A DNA stretch of 64,000 nt from Ulota crispa (Eukaryota > Streptophyta > Bryopsida > Orthotrichales > Orthotrichaceae): the NCBI GenBank assembly GCA_963920765.1, contig OY987245.1, forward strand, positions 4,790,727 to 4,854,726, read 5' to 3'. Shown piece by piece: positions 56,213 to 64,000 of this stretch. The translations under genes were made by a program, and so were the position numbers. The notes beneath the pieces are model-generated. The model did not search any database. It was not told the origin of the DNA and saw only the letters and a program-made list of their open reading frames with translations. The stretch's first letter is position 1. Every line of letters begins with the position of its first letter.

Positions 56213-58002
56213 CCCGTAAAGGACCTAGCTGAGCTTTTTCTTGGCAACATAGCAATTTTGGGCAGATACGTATGATTGGAGATTTCTATATTTTAGGTTG
56301 AAATTTTAATTAAAGGTGGGGATAAGGAGTATTTTTTATATGCACTAAGTTTCATGACATTTAGAATTATGAATAAAAATTTATGGCATAATATGTTTTT
56401 TATTTTTTAGGCAGGCAATCCAAGCAAAATTGATTTTTGTTTTTTTTCAAAAACAAGAATTTGAGATTGGTTTAGGAGATCTTTATATATGTGAAAAGCT
56501 TTTAATAATTCCCTTTTTATCAATGAGATGAAAGTTGCAAGGAGTTTTTATTTGCAAGCAGTAATGCGTTCGCTACTCTAAAATAGACTTTGAAGCCCTT
56601 GACTTTACTCACTTTTTGATCTTTTGGAAAAAGACAAAATTGAAGGATGTAGATTGTTTCTTGCCTAATTATTGGCATTTTTTATTTCCATGATTAAATT
56701 CTTAACCCCTAAAGGACCAAGGAACCCACTTTGAGATTTTTGGATATTTGGGCAAGCATTTTTGTATAAATACTTGAGATAAGACTATGAAAATAAGGGT
56801 GTATGTGCTCATATTGAAAAGCTTGCATTCCTCCCAAAAAAAAATTAGAATTGAATAAATTTTTAGTGAGATATGGTGCCATATGTGATTTAGGTGTCAA
56901 TACGGGCATCTCTAAAAAAATCAGAAACAAAGAAATTGGGAAGGGTGTTGCCCAAAAAGTGTTCAAAAACATTTTACAATGGCTTGGTCAATGGGCAAAA
57001 TTTGCAGTCAACTTTCCTTGACTACGTAATAACTTTTGTTTTACTTTTTATTTAAAAAATAAAATTCCTTTAGCTAGTACTCTACATGATGTGTTACGTT
57101 TACACCATACATATTTAGTAATTGAGATTTATTACTATAACAATCTCTTCAATGAAGTTTTCTTAGTGTAATGACAATTTCAACAAAGTAGTTCTTGCTT
57201 CCAATTTTTTTTCCACTATGTTTTAAGCATTAGATAATCTTAAAATTTGTGAGGCATATAGCTAACTTCATGCTCTACAAGAAACTCAAATTGCACAAGG
57301 AATTCATAAAGTAGAAGACATCATTTTGGATGACCAAAACAAAAATTGACTCTTTAGAGAAGCTTCAAAAAAAGTTTTGATCCTACTTTGGGTGTTATTA
57401 TCTAATGAAATGTGCCCTTACAAAGTCTGAAATTTTGAGAGGATGTACATAAGTAAGTGAAAAAACAGATTTTGTGGTTAAACTATTGAAAAAAATTCAA
57501 AAATTGATCCATTAATCATTTTCTCACAATAGGTCAATTTCAAGCCATTTTAGCATGTAAATACAAAGGAATTTTAGGGATTGACAATTTAGTGTTTTGA
57601 ATCATTCTTTGCTTCTTCTCACTTACTATTTTTTTCCCATGTGTTGTACAACTCCAAATGATCTGGAAATTTTCAAGCATGTATCCAACTTGCCTTGAAG
57701 AATAAAACCAAAGAGTTACAAGCTTATTGGAATTTTTTTTATACAAATATGACCTTGTGAAGTGCAGTTGCCCATATTTCTATAAGGATAAAAAATGGCT
57801 TTATGTTGATTCAAACTCAAATATATTACAATTTACTTGGTGGAAATTTCTAAATTTTTTTTCACTTTTTCAAAACCAATATACTACAAAATCTTATGGT
57901 TGCATGTGTCCAAAAATAAGAAAAATCTAAAATTTGGTATTTGTACTAGAAACGGCCGTTTTGGAGCAATTTTAGTAAAAATTTAGCTTGGTCCATTTGG
58001 GG
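56213..58002. mobile_element. TTAA-flanked element (piggyBac-like), family A1 relative, interrupted
   Basis: Left end CCCGTAAAGGACCTAGC preceded by TTAA (56,209-212). Right end TTGGTCCATTTGGGG is followed by TTAA (58,003-006), which also serves the next element. It is interrupted by a different TTAA element at 56,706-57,580; without it the length is about 910 bp, as in its relatives. Confidence 0.8.
56706..57580. mobile_element. TTAA-flanked element (piggyBac-like), family C, nested in A1
   Basis: Left end CCCCTAAAGGACCAAGGAACCC preceded by TTAA (56,702-705). Right end GGAATTTTAGGGA is followed by TTGA. The host reads ATTAAATTCTTAA before and TTGACAATTTAGTG after, while the relative at 54,427 has an uninterrupted AAGTTCTTAACAATTTAGTG. 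Length 875 bp, same family as 5,038-5,953. Confidence 0.82.
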
Positions 58003-58006
58003 TTAA

Positions 58007-58653
58007 TCCCTAAATACCCAAGGCCTATTTCAGCTTCTTGGAATTTTCATGAAACTTAACATTCAACTAACTTTTTCATAAATTTCATCAAGTTCTTTTC
58101 AATTGTAACCATATAAACTTAAACTAATCATGTTAGAGATTACATAGAAATATAAGACACAACAATATCAATTATAGTTTGAGAGATTATAATGTTTAAA
58201 CATGAGGGTGTTAAAACTGCAAAAATGACTTGAAGTCTTCTAATCTTCATTTCACATGTCAAATCTAAAAATTTGGTCACCAAAAAAACATGAGGTCTAA
58301 GGTCATCACATGTCTAATTGTAACCAATTTATGGCTTTTCAAAATATACTCCTATATATTCTTTTAATGGATTTCTAAAGCTAATTTTTCTCCAAGCTCT
58401 AGTGTATTTGAGGCTCATTTTCAAGATTTTCCAACACTAAGAAACTCAAGATTGCAGTGGGCGCCTTTGTACAAAATCTTGAGTAGAAAAATCATCAATT
58501 TTCATTTTCAAAATCAGATTTTTGGTGCTGAAAATAGACTTCAGAACAAACTTAAATGAAAAAAAGAAATATTAAAAATAGTGATTTGACAAGGTTTTAT
58601 TCAACTTCAAAATTTTGTAAAGACTCAAAACTGGTCGCTTGGGCATTTATGGG
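58007..58653. mobile_element. TTAA-flanked element (piggyBac-like), family B, sharing a TTAA
   Basis: Left end TCCCTAAATACCCAAGGCC begins directly after the TTAA that closes the previous element. Inverse right end CCCATAAATGCCCAAGC is followed by TTCA (58,654-657). Interior matches 6,582 and (inverted) 48,396. Length 647 bp. Confidence 0.75.
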
Positions 58654-58878
58654 TTCACTACCAGGACAAGTGTAAATTTAAGTATACTTAGATGGGTCGT
58701 AGACATTCCCTTAATTATTCCTCTCAAGCACTTTTTGTGACGAATCCGTCTTTGTGTTTTTGAAAAGTGGGATACTCAATGTCCTTAAAATTTGAAAGGC
58801 TGAAATTAAATTTTGTAGCCTCTGAGCATGGTTGCCCAATGTGTCTGTGTATCTGTATATGCATACAAAACATACATA

Positions 58879-59501
58879 TAGGTAGTTTACCCTATTATCA
58901 CTCCGCTCCTATTATCACTTTTCTATCTTCAAAAATTCATGTCTTTTAGAGTTTAGTTTCAAATCCAAATTTTCAAGTATTGCAAGAAAGGCCTTAAAGT
59001 CCTTTACTAATTGTGAAAATTTTTGTTCCATTTGATCAAAATTTACAAAAGATATAGCGTATTAGCTATGAAGACCTTAGTTAGATATACAATTTATTGC
59101 CCCTGCACCTTAGCTAAAGCAATGTCAGTTGCAAAATATCAAAAATAAATGAAAACTGTCAACTAAGTTAGCACTTATGGATGACCATAGAGCTCAAGGA
59201 AAGGTAGAAGTTCAAAGATGAAAATAACAAAATATTATCATGTATGACAATGAAAATTTCTAAGGAAGTGGTAAGGAAGTGATAATAGGGCAATTTCAAA
59301 TTTGAGTTGAACCTTGACCTTACCTCATTGTAACCTTGATAACTATTTCATACTCCAATCATTTAGAAATTTGAAACTTGATACAAAACCTTGACTTGAT
59401 TAACTTTCAGATGAGACCATAACCATGTCATTTGATATATTATAATTATTTTTTTATTGATTTTTTGTTTAAGGCCCAATGATAATAGGATAAACTACCT
59501 G
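58879..59501. mobile_element. TA-flanked MITE, GGTAGTTTACCC family, copy 2, nested
   Basis: Begins TAGGTAGTTTACCCTATTATC and ends with the inverse of CAGGTAGTTTATCCTATTATC, with TA on both sides (58,877-878 and 59,502-503). The other arm of the surrounding long inverted repeat (near 60,990) has the same site empty with a single TA, which proves both insertion and TA duplication. Length 623 bp. Confidence 0.85.
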
Positions 59502-60436
59502 TACACACATGTGCATACACATACATAAGTATAATTTTAGAAGATAAGTATATTATGTGGTTGTTTGATGAGTGAACCCACACAAGAATTTGAGGATATT
59601 GTCTCCAAAAGAAAAAGCTTGTTGTAGACTTATGGTACACTTTTAAATATCAATATCAACTTCAAGGTCAACAAACAAAGTAAATTTTTTTGTTGTCATT
59701 GTTAAAGGCTCCAATTATTTTCAAAAGTGGGTCTTGATGTGATAAGGGAGATGATGATCTAAAGTATCTTGCATGTCTTGCTAAAAACAAAACAAAAAAA
59801 TCTACATCAATATTGGTTGCGTAATAGATCGTAGGAAATGTAGTGATCAAAAACAAAGACAAACCACAACAAGGACAAACTGCATCAAGAAGATGTACAC
59901 TCAACTCTTCCAAGTAGGTGAACATGCAATAGTCAATGTGCATCAAAATTAGATTTAATATTGCAAGCTAGCTTCCAATCATCCATATTGGCCAACACTT
60001 TGGTGGTGGCAATCAATATATGTCACTCCCTCCTCCAACATCATCATCTTGGCACCAAAGCCCATAAAGAAGATCAGTAATGTTCTTTATTTCAACTACA
60101 AAAGGGCACATAGTGGTCTTATCAACATAGGTTTCTCACCTTACAACTAACTTGACCCTTAATAATGACAAGCATAAAAAGCAATAACAAGCATGAAAAG
60201 TTTCAAAAAGTTCTTATGATTTTGACACACAACTGAGCACACAACCCAAGAGTTTTGCTACTATTATGTGTGTCACAATTTACAAATTACATTCTAAATG
60301 GCCTACATTGAAGGTTGATTACTATGGGAATGGATTTGCTATATTCCAATTTACTTAAATGGTGTATTTGTGTTTACCCGAAACTTATAAGCATAACCAA
60401 AGCCACTGTCTCCCTTGAAATTGAGACTACTATACC

Positions 60437-60823
60437 TTGTGTACCAAGCTAAATACGATTATTTTATTGAGTTTTTTCCTTTTGCAATTGCTAATATTTC
60501 CTCATGCATGGGATGCTCATGTTGTTTGTGTGAAAGCACTAATTTTGATGCAAATTGACTATTGCACGTTCACCTACTTGGAAGAGTTGAGTGTACATCT
60601 TCTTGACGCAGTTTGTCCTTGTCGCGGTTTGTCTTTGTTTTTGATCACAACGTTTCCTACGATCTATTACGCAACCAATATTGATGTAGATTTTTTTGTT
60701 TTGTTTTTAGCAAGACATGCAAGATACTTTAGATCATCATCTCCCTTATCACATCAAGACCCACTTTTGAAAATAATTGGAGCCTTTAACAATGACAACA
60801 AAAAAATTTACTTTGTTTGTTGA
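60437..60823 (+). other. 128-codon open frame spanning spacer and arm
   Basis: A hydrophobic N-terminus (IILLSFFLLQLLIF) leads into 92 residues that recur, with about three changes, on the minus strand at 59,946-59,668 because they lie in the inverted arms. No known domain. It could be a remnant of a gene captured by the element, or chance. Confidence 0.3.
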
Positions 60824-61209
60824 CCTTGAAGTTGATATTGATATTTAAAAGTGTGTACCATAAGTCTACAACAAGCTTTTCCTTTTGGAGACAATATCCT
60901 CAAATTCTTGTGTGGGTTCACTCATCAAACAACCACATAATATACTTATCTTCTAAAATTATACTTATGTATGTGTATGCACAAGTGTGTATGTATGTTC
61001 TGTATGCATATACAGATACACAGACACATTGGGCAACCATGCTCAGAGGCTACAAAATTTAATTTCAGCCTTTCAAATTTTAAGGACATTGAGTATCCCA
61101 CTTTTCAAAAACACAAAGACGGAGTCTGTCACAAAAAGTGCTTGAGAGGAATAATTAAGTGATGTCTACAACCCATCTAAGTATACTTAAATTTACACTT
61201 GTCCTGGTA

Positions 61210-62978
61210 CATGTTAATCAGTACAATTTAATGTTAGGAATTCAAATTCGCTTCCAATATTGATGATGGATTGAAACTAAAGGGCTTTCACGCGGATTTC
61301 TTTTCTTTACATTTTAAAAAAGTCCTTGTTGTAGAGATTTTTTACATTTTTTCAAGTTCTTTAAAAACACCTTTTCATGAAATAAAAAATCTTAGTTTTG
61401 AGATGAAACAAACAAACACATTTGGATAAAATAGAATATGAGTACAATTTGAAAATCTTCATTCCCAAAAGTCTGAGTTTATCTTTATAATAGAGATTCA
61501 AAGAATTTTGTATAACACAAAATAAAATTGGGGTTTTATTGTCTTTGCATAGTTGATTTTAATCTTTTGCAATCCCATTCAAGCACATCAAATTTTAATT
61601 CCTAAGAATCAAAACTCCGTTTTTGGTGTGCTTTACATGATATTCATGGTTTTCAATGATAATTGATTTAAAACAAATTGGTAACAAATTTTTAAAATTT
61701 TGATTACATGAATATGCAAAAAACAACCATATGCACAACTTCCCTTCTAACAAGCTTCTCCAAAAATACTTCAAAACTCCTTTCTTAGAGATTTCAACAT
61801 TTAGCTGACCATGTCCAAATTTTGTAAAATAGACATTTCTGAATGTTAATTAGATTTGCTCATATGGTATATTTAATTTTGTACGTTTGAGCATGATGAC
61901 ACTTTTGCTTTGCCAAAAATTAGTTTAATAATAGATATTTCTATTTTACAAAGTTTAGTCATATCATATTTCACATTGAATTCTTTACAAATCACAACTT
62001 TTTTACTTGATGGAATTTGTTATATCATGGAAAAGCGTGTGGAACTTTCTAAATACTTATGCAACCAAATCTCAAAAAATCATCTCTAATGTTTTTCAAT
62101 CACAATTATCACATAAAATCATAAATATTATGTGAATTAGTTCACCAAAAATGGGATTTTAGTTCTTAGGAACTAAAATTTGGTATGCTTGATTGGGATC
62201 ACGAAAGGATTAAACATCAATGATGCAAGACAATAAAATGCCAATTTTATTTTTTATTATGAAAAATTATTTGAATAACCTAAAAAGAATAAACTTATAC
62301 TTTCTTCCACGGAGTGTACAATGCAAATAACTATTGTACTAGACTTATAACACATGGATGAATGCACCAATCAATTTTTAATATGAGTAGGACTTGTTTG
62401 TATTTGTTCATTGTACAAAGTTAGAACTTTGGTGTGCACCACACCACCAATATTATTAAAGAAAGATGGAGTTCTTGTGAAAAGTAAGACATATGCAAAT
62501 CATATACATTATATTGAGGGATAATTTGCACTATGTCTTATGTTCCAACCATACATGCCCCATTTCAACGTATGTTTTGAGCCTTGCTGTTTTTTCAAAG
62601 GGCGTAAAGAGATTGTAATAAAAGTTTGAATATTTAATGCATACAATTTATTGAGGCTTCGCTTTCAAATTGAGTTTTTTTTTGTTACATCCAACTCTTA
62701 GAGTAAGGTTTCCCTTTCTTGGAATCAAAATTTTCATAAGTACGTGCTACAATGTAGGCATTTCTAAATGCATTTGGACTTAGAACACATGGAGTAATAT
62801 AAAGCTTCATGTCCCAATTGTAATCTCTCAGCCAATCAAATGTTGTGAGAATTTGGGCTTGGAATATAGCGTGAACCCCTTACATCCTCATAGAACTAGA
62901 CCTAACCTTGAATGCAAATAGCAACTAATTTTTTTGGTTCATGTGGATGCTACAATCCCTAGCATTACATATATAAAA
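61210..62978. other. Gene-free AT-rich interval
   Basis: No supported gene and no repeat shared with the rest of the window was recognised. Confidence 0.3.
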
Positions 62979-63387
62979 AGGAATTGATATGTGTACCACA
63001 CCTTGACTAGCCCACCATACCCAAGGGTAAATTTTAGATTTCTACCATCAAAAAGTTGAATTTAAGAATTTGGAATTCAGATTTGTCATTAGAGATTGTG
63101 ATTTTGTCTAGAATCACACAAATAAATTCTAATTGCACAACATCCAATGAAAAAGCTTATCCTTTTATAAACAAAAGTAAAAGTAATACTTTTACCCCTA
63201 GCTAAGCTTTTTCATTGGGTGTTGTTCAATTACAATTTTTTTTATATGGTTCTAAACAAAATCCAAGTCTCTAAGTCCAAATCTAAATTCCAAGTTCTTA
63301 AATTCAGCTTTTTGATGTTAGAAATCTAAAATTTACCCCATGGTGTGGTGGGATAGTCAAGAAGGTGTTGTATGCATATCAATTCCC
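62979..63387. mobile_element. hAT-like hairpin MITE, copy 2
   Basis: AGGAATTGATATGTGTACC and the inverse of GGGAATTGATATGCATAC at the ends, a palindromic body, and the same CTAAGTCCAAATCTAAATTC and CAATGAAAAAGCTTA blocks as 32,900-33,327. Flanks ATATAAAA and ATAAAAAA are only partly alike. Confidence 0.68.
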
Positions 63388-64000
63388 ATAAAAAAAAATA
63401 GTTAATCCAAGTGATTGCATACTCCCTAAAATTTTATTTTAGTTCCCAAATAAGCTATACTCCATATTATGATCATGTTAGCAACACTGTCATTTTGAAC
63501 ATGTAAGAGAGATTTATCTATGAAGAGTTTTGTAAGCAAATTTGTGTTTAAAAGACACATGAAGTTATATAGCAACTTCCCTACAATAACATTAAATTTC
63601 TCTGATAAATTCTCATGATTAAAATTCAGTGATTTTGAAGTTTTGAAGATCTTTTAAATTAATTGCGTATAACTAAGGTCAAAATCAAACATAGATAATA
63701 TTGTTGGTGAGATCTTTGTAACTATTTAAATTAGAAATACAAAAAAAAAATGGGATTATGATGAAGAGACATGGAATTTGATCACATTTTATGCAAGTGT
63801 TGCTGATGTAGATACCAAATGAGCTATGGCAAATGAGCTATGGAAGGGTGTATTCAAAAGGCATCTATAAAAGCCAAGGTCATACGTTTTGAAATCTATT
63901 GTTGACAATATGGTGTTCGAAGATGATCGTTATGAGATTGAGTATATATACAAATTTCAGATAAAAAAGTTGATGCATTTTAACCCTAAGAGGTCTCATA
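63388..64000. other. Gene-free AT-rich end of window, possible TTAA-element start
   Basis: No gene found. TTAA at 63,980-983 followed by CCCTAAGAGGTC could be the left end of another TTAA-type element cut by the window edge. Confidence 0.25.

Larger units (their letters stand above)
58661..61207. mobile_element. Long-inverted-repeat element, about 670-bp arms, TA-flanked
   Basis: Ends CCAGGACAAGTGTAAATTTA and the exact inverse, with TA on both sides (58,659-660 and 61,208-209). Left arm 58,661-59,953 (668 bp after removing a nested element) and right arm 60,538-61,207 (670 bp) are almost identical; the spacer 59,954-60,537 is unique. The TA target suggests mariner-like mobilisation; such long arms would give a perfect double-stranded RNA if transcribed. 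Confidence 0.82.

Noticed and set aside
1-64000. CRISPR array, bacterial operon or viral integration
   Set aside because: Introns, COP1 and DUF1068 mark nuclear plant DNA; repeats are inverted-repeat transposons or short tandem arrays without spacers, and no capsid, polymerase, integrase or LTR structure was seen.

Overview
The window looks like nuclear DNA of a green plant (streptophyte, most likely a land plant). It carries a complete 13-exon COP1 gene and a DUF1068-family gene. GT-AG introns run from about 70 bp to 1.7 kb. Short GC-richer gene islands sit in AT-rich DNA packed with small inverted-repeat DNA transposons. I cannot name the species. I saw no rRNA, tRNA, CRISPR array, bacterial-type operon or LTR retroelement.

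Layout. (1) 1-10,000: a short unrecognised single-exon gene on the minus strand (188-586) and several small transposons. (2) 10,000-14,370: a four-exon DUF1068 membrane-protein gene on the plus strand, with transposons inside its third intron. (3) 16,826-21,792: COP1 on the minus strand, convergent with the DUF1068 gene, 668 codons, one GC-AG intron; a potential G-quadruplex lies about 1.1 kb upstream of its start. (4) 23,200-39,540: almost entirely repeats. (5) 40,327-44,782: a nine-exon minus-strand gene encoding an apparent methyltransferase-like domain joined to a C-terminal ACT domain, with about 2 kb of GC-richer leader or promoter DNA upstream. (6) 46,800-64,000: nested transposons, including a tandem MITE dimer and a 2.5-kb element with arms of about 670 bp in inverted orientation.

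The most striking content is the transposon community. At least 17 elements share terminal inverted repeats starting CCC(C)TAAA and sit between TTAA tetranucleotides; together they cover about 12.8 kb, or 20% of the window. Three of them interrupt copies of another MITE whose uninterrupted copy (39,144-39,533) holds a single TTAA at each matching position. That is internal proof of TTAA target duplication, the signature of piggyBac (or Kolobok) elements. No transposase gene is visible. Other families are set apart by their target duplications: TA (mariner type), TTA (Harbinger/Tourist type), 3 bp with CACTA ends (EnSpm type), AATA, 5 bp, 7 bp, 8 bp and 9 bp. Nesting gives a relative order of insertion.

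The three multi-exon genes were built by hand from splice sites and reading phase. COP1 is supported along its whole length by agreement with the known family; the methyltransferase-ACT model depends on phase agreement at eight introns and needs transcript evidence.
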